From: Synergistaceae bacterium
GTDB taxonomy: Bacteria > Synergistota > Synergistia > Synergistales > Aminithiophilaceae
Direction: 5' to 3'
DNA length: 64,000 nucleotides
NCBI GenBank assembly: GCA_016756725.1
Contig: JAESII010000009.1
Location: forward strand, 19,781-83,780
Position numbers and translations under genes: made by a program. Shown here piece by piece: positions 1 to 8,570 of the stretch; position 1 is the stretch's first letter, and the number at the start of each line of letters is the position of its first letter. Under the pieces are notes generated by a model. It was not told where the DNA came from. It did no database searches and worked only from the letters and a program-made list of their open reading frames with translations.

Positions 1-1285
1 GACCTGACTCGGCCAGGGTCGTGGGAATCGTTTTCTTCCTGCGAAGAGCGCCGAGCCAGCCTGGAGAGAAGCCTGTCAGGGAGAGCCGCTCCTCGAGAAG
101 TTCTTTCCAGGAAGATAACCCCGGAGCAAGCTCTTCGGAAAGAACTTCCGGCGTCCTTCTTTGGCTGCCGCGGCTGGGCCGGCGCAGGAGGAGGAGACGG
201 CGGGCCTTCGTGATGCCTCTAAGGCCGGCGAAGATTTCTGCGATTGCCTCGGCCTCTTCGCCGGACAGAAGTTGCTGGGCGACGCCGCTCAGGAAGCGTT
301 CGGCCTTGAGGCGCTCCTCCAGCTCCGCCTTTCTCTGGCTGATGATCCTGTCCTTGCGGCTCAGCAGCACGAGACAGCAACAGGCCAGTGCCAGAAGAAA
401 AAGAGTTCCCGCGAGGGCGCAAAGGGCCCAACGGGGGAAGAAGGTGAATTCCTCGTCGTAGAACCAGCGGCGCCGAAGGCGCTCAAGCGGAGGGAAGGGA
501 CCGGCCTGGAGCTGGGTCAGCTTTTCATCAAGCCCGTTGAGGAGGTCGGCATTTCTGCCCTTTGTGGTGGCGAAGAAGATCCGTGACGGGGCAAAGATGA
601 AGGGGCTGCGACGGAAGCGGTAATCGCGGACAAGTCGGGCTGTGGTCATCTGTTCGGCGACACAGACATCGACTTTTCCCTCGCGAAGGAGATCAAAGGC
701 TTCGTCTTTGGTCCGCGTCGAGACGATGCGGCTGAAGATGCCCAGCCGTCCCAAGATGCGCCGCAGCTCGTGGAAGGCGTAAAATCCCCCCTGCATGGCG
801 ATTCTCTTTCCCTCGAGATCCTGGAAGGAGAGAACCTCCGCCTGGCCCTGGGTGTAGAAGGTGTACCAGGTGGCGTAGTGCTGGACCTTGCCGTAATCAA
901 AACGTCTCTCGAGAGCGACGGTGGAAGCCATACTGAGCAGGTCGATCTCGCCTCTCTCAAGCTGAACCAGAAGGTCGTCTCCGTGCCCCTCGATGAACTC
1001 CACCTTCCAGGGTTCACCCTCGGCCAACAGCCGCAGCAGATCGGGGAAAAAACCCTGAAAGGAGCCGTCCTCTCCCTGGTGGAACAGAGGCGGCAGTTCC
1101 GTCATTCCGTAGCGAATGACTCTTTCCTGAGCCGATAAGGGCGGGGCGGAGGACCAAAGAAAAAGCAGGGCCAAAAAGAGGAAGGCCATTTTTCGGGGAG
1201 TAAGAGGCGCTCTCGCCGAAGAGGCGGGATGTGCCTTGATGCGGGTGAGGAGGTGTCCTTTGAGCAGTGAGGTCCAGATGGGCAA
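1..1285 (-). CDS. Membrane sensor with periplasmic solute-binding domain, 3'-truncated by window edge
   Basis: The frame is open from 1285 to the window edge (about 428 codons), so the C-terminal output domain is missing. In order it shows a hydrophobic signal/anchor (MAFLFLALLFLWSSAPPLSA, residues about 33-52), a bacterial extracellular solute-binding family 3 (PBPb) domain beginning RYGMTELPPLF, a transmembrane helix near residues 285-310 (WALCALAGTLFLLALACCC), a charged coiled coil, and a segment resembling the start of a GAF domain. The start chosen is TTG at 1285, because an AGGAGGTG ribosome-binding site (1291-1298) lies 6 nt upstream; the first ATG (1189) has no such site but gives a more usual signal-peptide length. 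It probably senses a small ligand in the periplasm. Whether the missing output is a kinase, GGDEF or HD-GYP domain cannot be seen. Confidence 0.75.
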   Translation of the reverse strand, partial: MPIWTSLLKGHLLTRIKAHPASSARAPLTPRKMAFLFLALLFLWSSAPPLSAQERVIRYGMTELPPLFHQGEDGSFQGFFPDLLRLLAEGEPWKVEFIEGHGDDLLVQLERGEIDLLSMASTVALERRFDYGKVQHYATWYTFYTQGQAEVLSFQDLEGKRIAMQGGFYAFHELRRILGRLGIFSRIVSTRTKDEAFDLLREGKVDVCVAEQMTTARLVRDYRFRRSPFIFAPSRIFFATTKGRNADLLNGLDEKLTQLQAGPFPPLERLRRRWFYDEEFTFFPRWALCALAGTLFLLALACCCLVLLSRKDRIISQRKAELEERLKAERFLSGVAQQLLSGEEAEAIAEIFAGLRGITKARRLLLLRRPSRGSQRRTPEVLSEELAPGLSSWKELLEERLSLTGFSPGWLGALRRKKTIPTTLAESG

Positions 1286-1349
1286 GGCGGCACCTCCTGA
1301 AAGGATAGTTGAAGAGACTCTGATGAAGGGGGCATGATAAGTCCTTACA

Positions 1350-1379
1350 AGAATAGCTCATCATTAAGATGAAATGCAA
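1350..1379 (-). promoter_or_regulatory. Putative sigma70-type promoter for the sensor gene
   Basis: On the minus strand TTGCAT (1374-1379) and TATTCT (1350-1355) are separated by 18 nt, about 65 nt upstream of the TTG start at 1285. The 1286-1600 gap is divergent and otherwise holds only this element and the plus-strand -10 at 1498. Confidence 0.35.
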
Positions 1380-1494
1380 GCTCCAAAGGGGATCTCCTTT
1401 TCCCCTCGGGGAGTCCTTCCTGGTCAAGGGTGATGCTGGGGACTCTGTCAGGCAAGAGTTCCCGGCGAGAGAATCTTTTCTTATGTATAAAGTG

Positions 1495-1503
1495 TGCTAT
1501 AAT
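1495..1503 (+). promoter_or_regulatory. Extended -10 promoter element ahead of the oxidoreductase operon
   Basis: TGCTATAAT (1495-1503) is a perfect TATAAT with an upstream TGn extension. No good -35 is visible, which is normal for extended -10 promoters. It lies about 100 nt upstream of the first gene of the 1601-7001 operon, leaving an untranslated leader of about 90 nt with no obvious riboswitch. Confidence 0.5.
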
Positions 1504-1600
1504 CTAAAGCAAGAGGTGACTCAGGCTTTGCTAGGATTAATGTTTGGTCGCCTCGCCGATCCCGGCCGGGAACGGGTGTTCTAAAGGGGGCAGTGTCGTG

Positions 1601-2056
1601 ATGGATCGTGACGCCCTTGGGGCGATTCTCGAGGTCTATGACCGCGAGGAAAGGTTTTTGTTGCCCATCCTCCAGGATATCCAGGAACGTTTCCGCCACC
1701 TTCCCCGGGAAGCCCTGACCGAGACGGCCCGCTACCTGGCCGTCCCGGAAAGCCGCGTCTTCGCCGTGGCCACCTTCTACAAAGCCTTCAGCTTCACCCC
1801 CAAAGGAAGAAAACCGATCAAAGTCTGCATGGGAACGGCCTGCCATCTGCGCGGTGCCAGCACCCTGCTGGAGGAGCTCGAAAGGGAGCTTGACCTCTCC
1901 GTCGGAAAGACCACGTCGGACGGGCAGTTTTCGCTGGAGACGGTCAACTGTCTTGGCGCCTGTGCCCTGGCTCCGGTCTTCACCGTCGAGGATCGAGTCT
2001 ACGGCAAGGCCGAGGGACGGCTGGCCGAGATCCTTGAAAGGGAGCGAAAGTCATGA
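1601..2056 (+). CDS. NuoE-like [2Fe-2S] thioredoxin-fold subunit (BfuC/HndA-like)
   Basis: This 151-residue protein matches the 24-kDa (NuoE) subunit family: a helical N-terminus ([20 protein letters not shown]) followed by a thioredoxin-like fold with four cluster cysteines at about C76, C81, C117 and C121 (CMGTAC and CLGAC). The family passes electrons between the NAD site of a NuoF partner and iron-sulfur carriers. The start is ATG 1601, preceded by AAAGGGGG. An alternative GTG lies one codon upstream. Its stop overlaps the next start by 4 nt. The order NuoE, NuoF, NuoG-like, polyferredoxin, AOR points to an NAD/ferredoxin-coupled tungsten oxidoreductase rather than a hydrogenase, since no H-cluster domain is present. 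Confidence 0.9.
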   Translation: MDRDALGAILEVYDREERFLLPILQDIQERFRHLPREALTETARYLAVPESRVFAVATFYKAFSFTPKGRKPIKVCMGTACHLRGASTLLEELERELDLSVGKTTSDGQFSLETVNCLGACALAPVFTVEDRVYGKAEGRLAEILERERKS

Positions 2057-3906
2057 GTCGTCTCGAGAGCGCCAAGGCCCTCGATGAATGGCGTCGTTCC
2101 CTCAGGGCCAGCCGTTGCGCAGGCCGACGAATCTGTGTCTGCGGCGGCCCGGGCTGCCTTGCCGCAGGGAGCGCCGACGTTCACCGGGCCCTTGTCGCCG
2201 CCTCCCAGAAGGCATCCTTCGCTGTCGATGTCTGTCTCGACGTGGTCCGGACGGGCTGTCAGGGCCTCTGCCAGCAGGGGGTTCTCGTGACGCTTCAGCC
2301 TCAGGGTACCCTCTATTGCGCCGTCCAGCCCGACGATGCCGAAGAGATCGTCGATGCCTTTCTTCAGGGGCGGGCCGTGGAGCGTCTTCTCTACCGGGAT
2401 CGGGCCCGATCCGTCGAGGACGTGCAGGATGTCCCCTTCTACCTCAGACAGGAGAAGCATGTCCTCGCCCGGTGCGGCCTGATCGATCCTTACAGCCTGG
2501 ACGACTATGTCGTCCAGGGGGGATACGAGGGGCTGGCCCGCGCCCTCTGTCTGGAAAGCGAGACCGTTCTCGAGCGGATCGTCAGGGCCCGGCTGCGGGG
2601 AAGGGGCGGCGGAGGGTTCCCGGCGGGGAGGAAGTGGGAGGCCTGCCGCAGGGCTTCGGGAGACCCCAAGTACGTCCTTGCCAACGGTGACGAGGGTGAT
2701 CCCGGAGCCTTCATGGACCGGAGTCTCATGGAAGGCGATCCTCACAGCCTCCTTGAGGGGATGGTCATCGGTGCCTACGCCATCGGTGCCTCAAAGGGAT
2801 TCATCTATGTCCGCAACGAGTATCCTCTGGCGGTGAAGACCCTTCAGAGGGCCCTCGAAGCGGCCAGGGAAAAGGGACTTCTGGGCAAGGATGTTCTGGG
2901 TTCGGGTTTTTCCTTCGATGTCGAAGTCTGCCGCGGCGGAGGGGCCTTCGTCTGCGGTGAATCGACGGCCCTCATGGCTTCCATCGAAGGAAGGCCGGGC
3001 ACGCCCCGGGTCAAGTACATCCGGTCCAGCGAACGGGGACTCTGGGAGAGCCCGACGGTGCTGAACAACGTCGAAACCTGGGCCAACGTTCCCCTCATCC
3101 TCTCCCGCGGCGTCGACTGGTTCCTGTCCCTCGGGACTGAAGGGAGTCCGGGGACGAAGGTCTTCTCCCTCGTGGGGAAGGTGAAAAACACGGGACTCGT
3201 CGAGGTGCCCATGGGAATGACTCTCCGGGAGATCATCTTCGACGTCGGCGGCGGAATGCCCAAGGGGCGGCGTTTCAAGGCCGTCCAGACCGGAGGTCCT
3301 TCGGGAGGCTGCCTTCCCGAAGCCAGTCTCGATCTGCCCGTCGATTTCGATAGCCTCAACGAGGCCGGATCGATCATGGGCTCAGGCGGGATGATCGTCA
3401 TGGATGACCGTACCTGTATGGTCGACGTGGCCCGCTATTTCGTCTCCTTCCTCGTCGAGGAGTCCTGCGGAAAGTGCACGCCTTGCAGGGAAGGGCTGAG
3501 ACAGATGAAGACCATCCTCGACGATCTGTCGTCGGGCCGGGGCCGTCCCGGAGACGCGGAGCTTCTCCGCAGTCTGGCCGAAAACCTGCGCGACACGGCC
3601 CTCTGCGGTCTGGGCCAGTCGGCGGCCAATCCCGTCCTGTCGACGCTGCGCTATTTCCCCGAAGAATATGCCGAACATGAGGCAGGTTTCTGCCGGAGCG
3701 GTGTCTGCCGTGACCTTTTCCGTTTCGTCGTCGACGGTGACTCCTGCCGTGGCTGTGGTCTCTGCGCCTCGACCTGCCCCGTCGGGGCCGTCTCGGGTGA
3801 GAAGGGCCGGGCCCACGTCATCGATCAGGACCGCTGCATCCGCTGCGGCAAGTGTTGCGAGGCCTGTATCTTCGAGGCCATCGTCGTCGGGGAGGTGACG
3901 TCATGA
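2053..3906 (+). CDS. NuoF-like NAD/FMN subunit with N-terminal thioredoxin-like and C-terminal 2x[4Fe-4S] domains (BfuB/HndC-like)
   Basis: This 617-residue protein has the long NuoF architecture of electron-bifurcating hydrogenases and related Bfu enzymes. An N-terminal [2Fe-2S] thioredoxin-like domain (CVCGGPGC near residue 30, CQGLC near 70) is followed by the FMN/NADH-binding core ([14 protein letters not shown] near 182, [11 protein letters not shown] near 209), an SLBB segment, the NuoF C-terminal cluster motif ([10 protein letters not shown] near 472), and two ferredoxin motifs from about 564 ([23 protein letters not shown]). The role is exchange of electrons between NAD(H) and a chain of clusters. 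It overlaps its neighbours on both sides by 4 nt (ATGA), indicating translational coupling. Confidence 0.92.
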   Translation: MSRLESAKALDEWRRSLRASRCAGRRICVCGGPGCLAAGSADVHRALVAASQKASFAVDVCLDVVRTGCQGLCQQGVLVTLQPQGTLYCAVQPDDAEEIVDAFLQGRAVERLLYRDRARSVEDVQDVPFYLRQEKHVLARCGLIDPYSLDDYVVQGGYEGLARALCLESETVLERIVRARLRGRGGGGFPAGRKWEACRRASGDPKYVLANGDEGDPGAFMDRSLMEGDPHSLLEGMVIGAYAIGASKGFIYVRNEYPLAVKTLQRALEAAREKGLLGKDVLGSGFSFDVEVCRGGGAFVCGESTALMASIEGRPGTPRVKYIRSSERGLWESPTVLNNVETWANVPLILSRGVDWFLSLGTEGSPGTKVFSLVGKVKNTGLVEVPMGMTLREIIFDVGGGMPKGRRFKAVQTGGPSGGCLPEASLDLPVDFDSLNEAGSIMGSGGMIVMDDRTCMVDVARYFVSFLVEESCGKCTPCREGLRQMKTILDDLSSGRGRPGDAELLRSLAENLRDTALCGLGQSAANPVLSTLRYFPEEYAEHEAGFCRSGVCRDLFRFVVDGDSCRGCGLCASTCPVGAVSGEKGRAHVIDQDRCIRCGKCCEACIFEAIVVGEVTS

Positions 3907-4634
3907 TTACCCTCATCATCAACGGCCTGAAGGTGACCGTCCCAGAAGGCACAACGATCCTCGAGGCGGCCCGCAGGCTGGACGTGGAGATACCGACCCT
4001 CTGTCACCATGAGGGCCTATCTCCCCAGGGAAGCTGTCGGCTCTGCATGGTTGAGATCGAACAGCGGGGCAGGCGCCGCCTCGTCGCCTCCTGCATGTTC
4101 CCCGTCGCCGAGGGGCTTGTCGTCGAGACCGAGACGGAGACCGTCGCCGGGGCGAGGCGCTTTGTCCTGGGCCTTCTTCGGGACCGCTGTCCTCGTTCGG
4201 AAGAGATCGCCGCTCTGGCCGCCCGTTACGGGGCAAAACCTTTCGGCCGCCTTCCTCTGGGGGAGCGAGATCTGTGCATCCATTGTGACCGCTGCGTCCG
4301 GGCCTGCGAGGAAGAGGCCACGGGTTGCATCGCCTTCAGTTTCCGGGGATGGGCGAGGCGCGTCGAAGGCCCCTTCGGCGAAGCGCCGGCTGACTGCATC
4401 GGCTGCGGTGCCTGCGCACAAGTCTGTCCGACGGGTTTCATCGCCGTGGAAGAAGAGGGAGGGATGAGGAAAATCTGGGGCAAGAGCTTTGAGCTTCTCC
4501 GCTGTTCCGCCTGCGGCAAACCCTTCGCCACCAGGGAAGAGCTTGTCTTTCAGGGGTTGGACGAAGGCGACCTTCTCTGCGATCGCTGTCGGAAGCGGGA
4601 ATTTGCGGCGTCCTTCACCAGGGGCGTCCGGTGA
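3903..4634 (+). CDS. NuoG-like short iron-sulfur subunit with C-terminal zinc-ribbon-like motif
   Basis: This 243-residue protein begins with a plant-type [2Fe-2S] domain (Cys34, 45, 48, 64), then two [4Fe-4S] motifs ([23 protein letters not shown]). It lacks the catalytic domain found in NuoG, HndD or formate dehydrogenase. The C-terminus carries CSACGKPF and, about 20 residues later, CDRC, which looks like a zinc ribbon or an extra metal site. The start is ATG 3903, overlapping the upstream stop by 4 nt. In this operon it most likely bridges the NuoF-like subunit and the polyferredoxin/AOR pair. An 88-nt gap containing a palindrome separates it from the next gene. Confidence 0.85.
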   Translation: MITLIINGLKVTVPEGTTILEAARRLDVEIPTLCHHEGLSPQGSCRLCMVEIEQRGRRRLVASCMFPVAEGLVVETETETVAGARRFVLGLLRDRCPRSEEIAALAARYGAKPFGRLPLGERDLCIHCDRCVRACEEEATGCIAFSFRGWARRVEGPFGEAPADCIGCGACAQVCPTGFIAVEEEGGMRKIWGKSFELLRCSACGKPFATREELVFQGLDEGDLLCDRCRKREFAASFTRGVR

Positions 4635-4679
4635 TCTCCTTTTTCGGTCTCGGCAGAAGGCTGGAAAGGGATCAGTGAG

Positions 4680-4695
4680 GCTGAGCCGGCTCAGC
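4680..4695. repeat. 16-bp perfect palindrome inside the oxidoreductase operon
   Basis: GCTGAGCCGGCTCAGC (4680-4695) is perfectly self-complementary and sits in the only real intergenic gap of the operon (4635-4722), about 28 nt before the polyferredoxin start. No T-run follows, so it is not an intrinsic terminator. A protein-binding site or an RNA processing site that sets subunit ratio are both possible. Confidence 0.5.
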
Positions 4696-4722
4696 CGGCG
4701 GAAAAAGGGGGAATCAGGTCTG

Positions 4723-5199
4723 ATGGAAAAGGTGCTGCTCCTTTCACCGGAGAAGTGCATCGGCTGCGGCAGTTGCGAACTGGCCTGTTCTATGGCCAAG
4801 GAGGGCGAATTCCGCCCGGCCTTCTCGCGGGTATCGGTCTACCGTTTCGACGGGGGCACGAATGTCCCCATGACCTGTCAGCAGTGCGACGAGGCTCCCT
4901 GTATCGACGTCTGCAAGGTGGGAGCCCTTTCGCGGGATGAGAACAACGTCGTCGTCGTCGACGGACAGAAATGCATCGGCTGCCGCATGTGCATCCATGC
5001 CTGCCCCTTCGGAAACATGGCCTACCACCGGGAGAAGAAAGTGGCCATCAAGTGCGACCAGTGCGGCGGTGACCCCCAGTGTGTGGCCTTCTGTCCGACG
5101 AAGGCCTTGGAATACCTGCCTGCCGACACGGTGACGCTGGCGAGAAAAAAGATTTTCTCCCAGAAATTCGCGAAGATCGCCCAGGAGGTGACGGACTGA
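4723..5199 (+). CDS. Polyferredoxin subunit, four [4Fe-4S] clusters (WorS-like)
   Basis: This 158-residue protein of the HycB/CooF/DmsB type carries four cysteine groups: [11 protein letters not shown] (near residue 13), [13 protein letters not shown] (near 53), [12 protein letters not shown] (near 85) and [15 protein letters not shown] (near 110). Such subunits wire a molybdo- or tungstopterin catalytic subunit to redox partners. It directly precedes the AOR catalytic gene (TGATG, 1-nt overlap), so it is the likely dedicated electron-transfer partner. The start is ATG 4723. Confidence 0.88.
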   Translation: MEKVLLLSPEKCIGCGSCELACSMAKEGEFRPAFSRVSVYRFDGGTNVPMTCQQCDEAPCIDVCKVGALSRDENNVVVVDGQKCIGCRMCIHACPFGNMAYHREKKVAIKCDQCGGDPQCVAFCPTKALEYLPADTVTLARKKIFSQKFAKIAQEVTD

Positions 5200-7001
5200 T
5201 GTACGGCTGGATGAATAAGGTCCTCCGCGTCAATCTCTCTATGGGAACCTGCGCCGTCGAGCCGCTGAGGAAAGACGACGCCAAGGCCTTCCTCGGCGCT
5301 CGCGGTCTCGGGACGAAATACTTCGTCGACGAAGTGGATCCTTCCGTCGATCCCCTCTCTCCGGAGAACAAGCTTCTTTTTGTGACAGGTCCCCTGACGG
5401 GAACACTGGCCACCTCGGGCGGTCGCTACGAAGTCGTCACCAAGGGCCCCCTGACGGGCACGATCGCCGCCTCCAACTCCGGCGGGTACTGGGGCGGCGA
5501 GCTCAAGTATGCCGGCTATGACATGATCATCTTCGAGGGGAAGGCCGAAAGACCCGTCTATCTGTGGATCTACAATGACCAGATCGAACTCAGGGAGGCC
5601 TCTGGCCTCTGGGGAAAAAAGGTCGACGAGACGACCGATCTCCTCCTCGAGGCGACGGACCCCGAAGCCAAAGTGGCCTGTATCGGGCCGGCCGGTGAGA
5701 ACCTCGTCAAGTTCGCCAACATCATGAATGACAAGCACCGTGCCGCCGGCCGGACCGGCGTCGGCGCCGTCATGGGCAGCAAGAACCTGAAGGCCGTCGT
5801 CGTCCGCGGGACGAAGGGTGTCACGGTGGCCGACGGACAGGCCTTCATGGACGTCGTCAGGGCCTGCCGAGAGAAGCTGGCTGCCAATCCCGTCACCTCC
5901 GGCGGACTTCCCGCCTACGGAACGAACGTTCTCGTCAACATCATCAACTCCGTCGGCGGACTGCCGACGCGGAATTTCCAGGAGGCCTGGTTCGAAGGAG
6001 CCGAAGGCATCAGCGGCGAGACCCTTTCTGCCGAATACCTCGTCCGCGCCAAAGGCTGCATGGGCTGCAGCTCTCGCTGCGGCCGGGTGACGCAGGTCGA
6101 CGGCCTCAAAGGGGAGGGGCCGGAGTACGAGACGGCCTGGTCCTTCGGTGCCCAATGCGGCGTGTCGGATATGAAGGCTGTCCTTAAGGCGAACTTCCTC
6201 TGCAATGAGCTGGGTTTGGATACAATCACTATGGGAAGCACCATCGGCTGTGCCATGGAGCTTTTTGAACGAGGCCACGTCGACAGGGCCTCGACGGGCA
6301 TGGATCTTCATTTCGGCAACGGCGACGCCGTCGTGGCCCTGACAGAGGCAACGGCTTACCGCAGAGGTTTCGGCGATGTCCTGGCCGAGGGGTCCTTCCG
6401 GATGGCCCAGCGTTACGGCCATTCCGAGCTCTCCATGACCGTCAAGAAACAGGAGATGCCGGCTTACGACCCCCGGGCCCTTCAGGGGATGGGGCTGGAG
6501 TATGCCACCTCGAACCGGGGAGGGTGCCATGTCCGCGGCTACCTGACCTCGCCGGAGGTCCTGGGACTGCCCGAGAAGCTCGATCCCTCGGCGGTGGAGG
6601 GCAAGCCGGTCTGGGCCAAGATCTTCCAGGATCTGACGGCGGCCGTCGATTCGGCAGGCCTCTGCCTTTTCATCACCTTTGCCCTCGGTGGCGACGATGT
6701 GGCGGCTCAGCTCAAGACGGCCACGGGGCTGGACTACACGGCAGAAGAGGTTCTCCTCTGCGGCGAGAGAATCTGGAATCTGGAGCGTCTGTTCAACCTT
6801 CGAGCCGGCGTCGGCCCCGAAGAGGACAAGTTGCCGCCGCGACTCGTGAACGACCCCATCCCGGCCGGCCCCGCCAAGGGACAGGTCTGCCGCCTCGACG
6901 AGATGCTTCCCGGCTACTACGAGGCCCGAGGATGGACGGAAGAGGGTGTCCCCGGCGTCGAGCGGCTCGCCTCTCTCGGACTGGAGGCCTATGCCTTTTA
7001 A
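5199..7001 (+). CDS. Tungsten-containing aldehyde:ferredoxin oxidoreductase catalytic subunit (AOR/WorL-like)
   Basis: This 600-residue protein is full length for the AOR family, which oxidises aldehydes to carboxylic acids at a bis-tungstopterin centre. The single [4Fe-4S] site is visible as CMGCSSRC (about Cys287, 290, 294) with the fourth ligand near Cys488 (DSAGLCLF), close to the spacing in Pyrococcus furiosus AOR (288/291/295/494). The N-terminal pterin-binding domain ([18 protein letters not shown]) is intact. The start is ATG 5199. Linkage to NuoE/F/G-like genes resembles the bifurcating WOR-Bfu loci described from gut bacteria and Acetomicrobium. Use of NAD plus ferredoxin is inferred from that context, and the aldehyde substrate is unknown. 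Confidence 0.92.
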   Translation: MYGWMNKVLRVNLSMGTCAVEPLRKDDAKAFLGARGLGTKYFVDEVDPSVDPLSPENKLLFVTGPLTGTLATSGGRYEVVTKGPLTGTIAASNSGGYWGGELKYAGYDMIIFEGKAERPVYLWIYNDQIELREASGLWGKKVDETTDLLLEATDPEAKVACIGPAGENLVKFANIMNDKHRAAGRTGVGAVMGSKNLKAVVVRGTKGVTVADGQAFMDVVRACREKLAANPVTSGGLPAYGTNVLVNIINSVGGLPTRNFQEAWFEGAEGISGETLSAEYLVRAKGCMGCSSRCGRVTQVDGLKGEGPEYETAWSFGAQCGVSDMKAVLKANFLCNELGLDTITMGSTIGCAMELFERGHVDRASTGMDLHFGNGDAVVALTEATAYRRGFGDVLAEGSFRMAQRYGHSELSMTVKKQEMPAYDPRALQGMGLEYATSNRGGCHVRGYLTSPEVLGLPEKLDPSAVEGKPVWAKIFQDLTAAVDSAGLCLFITFALGGDDVAAQLKTATGLDYTAEEVLLCGERIWNLERLFNLRAGVGPEEDKLPPRLVNDPIPAGPAKGQVCRLDEMLPGYYEARGWTEEGVPGVERLASLGLEAYAF

Positions 7002-7009
7002 AAAGGAGT

Positions 7010-7067
7010 GAGTCCACAGGAAAAGGCCGTGGGAGAAGATTCTCCCACGGCCTTTTCCTGTGGACTC
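7010..7067. terminator. Exceptionally long perfect hairpin after the oxidoreductase operon
   Basis: Two 27-nt arms (7010-7036 and 7041-7067) are perfectly complementary around a 4-nt loop (AGAT), starting 8 nt after the AOR stop. The 3' flank has no U-run on the plus strand, although the stem contains CCTTTTCC. On the minus strand a T5 run follows 5 nt after the stem, but no minus-strand gene is nearby to be terminated. It probably ends the operon or stabilises its 3' end. Confidence 0.7.
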
Positions 7068-7184
7068 CTCGCTTGCTTGGAGAAGACCTTTGCTGCCTCT
7101 TTTTCGGTAAAACAGCTAAAATAGGGCCGTCACCAGGGCCGCAGTTGACGGCAACACCTCCAGGGCCCGAGAAAGGAGCTTGTC

Positions 7185-8570
7185 ATGACCTTCCCGGCAT
7201 TTGTCGTCGCCGCCGCAAGAAGCGGATCGGGAAAGACGACTTTCACCACCGGACTGCTCCGCGCCCTTGCCCTTAAGGGCCATCGGGTACAGCCCTTCAA
7301 GGTCGGACCCGACTTCATCGATCCCTCCTACCTGGCTGCCGCAGCGGGGAGATCCTGCCGCAACCTCGACGGCCATCTCCTCGGCGCGTCGACGTTGACC
7401 GGTCTTTTTGAGCAAGGGTGCCGGGGAGCCGACGTTGCCGTCGTCGAAGGTGTCATGGGGCTCTACGACGGCCTCGGTCCGGAAGGGCTCTATTCGACGG
7501 CCTGGACGGCGCGATGTCTGGGGTTGCCCGTCCTGCTTCTCGTCGATGCCTCGGCCGGAGCGACGAGTGTCGCTGCCATCGTCCATGGTTTTGCCACCCT
7601 GCCCGCACTGGCTCCCTCGCTCGTCGCCGTCGTCCTCAACCGCGTCGGAAGCGACGGCCATGGCGAGATGGTGGCCGAAGCCGTCCGGGACCTTACGGGG
7701 CTACCCGTTCTGGGCTGGCTTCCCAAGATGCCCGAGGCGGCCTTTCCGTCCCGTCACCTGGGGCTGATCCCGGCGGGGGAACGGGAGGGCCTGAGCGCTC
7801 AGATCAACCGTCTCGGTCAGGCCGTGCTGGAGCGGATCGATCTGGCCAGGCTCCTGGCTCTGGCCTCGGATCGGAAGGTCTCGCGGGGTCCTTCTCTCCG
7901 GCCTTTTTTTCCCCTTACCGATCGCCCCCTGCGCGTCGCCTATGGCTGGGACCGGGCTTTCTCCTTCTACTATCGCGACGCCCTCGATCTGCTGGAAGTC
8001 CTCGGGGCCGAGCTGGTTCCCACGAGCCCCCTTGGCGATGAGGATCTGCCCGAGGGGACGGAGGCCCTTTTTCTGGGCGGAGGCTATCCCGAGGTCTTTC
8101 TCGACGAACTGGCCGAAAACGCACCCTATCTGGCCTCCCTCCGATCCGCCCACGGAAGGGGACTGCCGATTTACGCCGAATGCGGCGGCATGATCTATCT
8201 CGGAAGGAGCCTCACCGACGAAAAGGGACAGAAACGACCTCTGGCAGGTCTCCTGGAGCTGGATACAGTCATGACGGACCGGCTCCAGCGCTTCGGCTAC
8301 GTCCACGTCGACGTCCTTGAAAAGACGGTTCTCCAGCAGAAGGGGATCCGACTGCCGGGCCACGAGTTCCACTATTCCGCTGCTGCCGGCGCCTTGCCCG
8401 ACGCCTATCGGGTGAGCCGGGCCGGCAGGGAGAGTTCCTCCTGGTCAGAAGGGTACCGTTCGGGCAACCTCCTGGCCAGCTACGTCCACCTCCATTTCTG
8501 GAGTGATCCTTCCATGGCGGAGCGCTTTCTCCGCTTTGCCCTGGAAAGGCGAACCCCTCATGGCCGTTGA
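7185..8570 (+). CDS. cbiA: Cobyrinic acid a,c-diamide synthase
   Basis: This 461-residue ATP- and glutamine-dependent amidotransferase converts cobyrinate to the a,c-diamide, the first side-chain amidation of the corrin ring. The N-terminal P-loop (ARSGSGKTTFTTGLL, residues 8-22) and the Rossmann-like synthetase domain are followed by a class I glutamine amidotransferase domain with the nucleophile in AECGGMIYLG (near residue 331) and the histidine in HEFHYS. The start is ATG 7185 with GAAAGGAG upstream. TAAAAT at 7117-7122 could be a -10, without a clear -35. The stop overlaps cbiB by 11 nt. It lies apart from the main cobalamin operon on the opposite strand. Confidence 0.95.
   Translation: MTFPAFVVAAARSGSGKTTFTTGLLRALALKGHRVQPFKVGPDFIDPSYLAAAAGRSCRNLDGHLLGASTLTGLFEQGCRGADVAVVEGVMGLYDGLGPEGLYSTAWTARCLGLPVLLLVDASAGATSVAAIVHGFATLPALAPSLVAVVLNRVGSDGHGEMVAEAVRDLTGLPVLGWLPKMPEAAFPSRHLGLIPAGEREGLSAQINRLGQAVLERIDLARLLALASDRKVSRGPSLRPFFPLTDRPLRVAYGWDRAFSFYYRDALDLLEVLGAELVPTSPLGDEDLPEGTEALFLGGGYPEVFLDELAENAPYLASLRSAHGRGLPIYAECGGMIYLGRSLTDEKGQKRPLAGLLELDTVMTDRLQRFGYVHVDVLEKTVLQQKGIRLPGHEFHYSAAAGALPDAYRVSRAGRESSSWSEGYRSGNLLASYVHLHFWSDPSMAERFLRFALERRTPHGR

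Noticed and set aside
3745..4634. [FeFe]-hydrogenase catalytic subunit for the NuoE/F-like genes
   Set aside because: The third subunit ends after two ferredoxin motifs and a CxxC pair; no H-cluster motifs follow, and the catalytic partner is the AOR gene.
5022..6530. Long minus-strand open frame antisense to the AOR gene
   Set aside because: It mirrors the AOR codon pattern, has no start signal, and AOR itself has full motifs and overlapping operon partners.
7071..7184. Second cobalamin riboswitch upstream of cbiA
   Set aside because: No B12 box (GCCACTG) or GGAAGCCAG element on either strand; the gap is too short for the aptamer.
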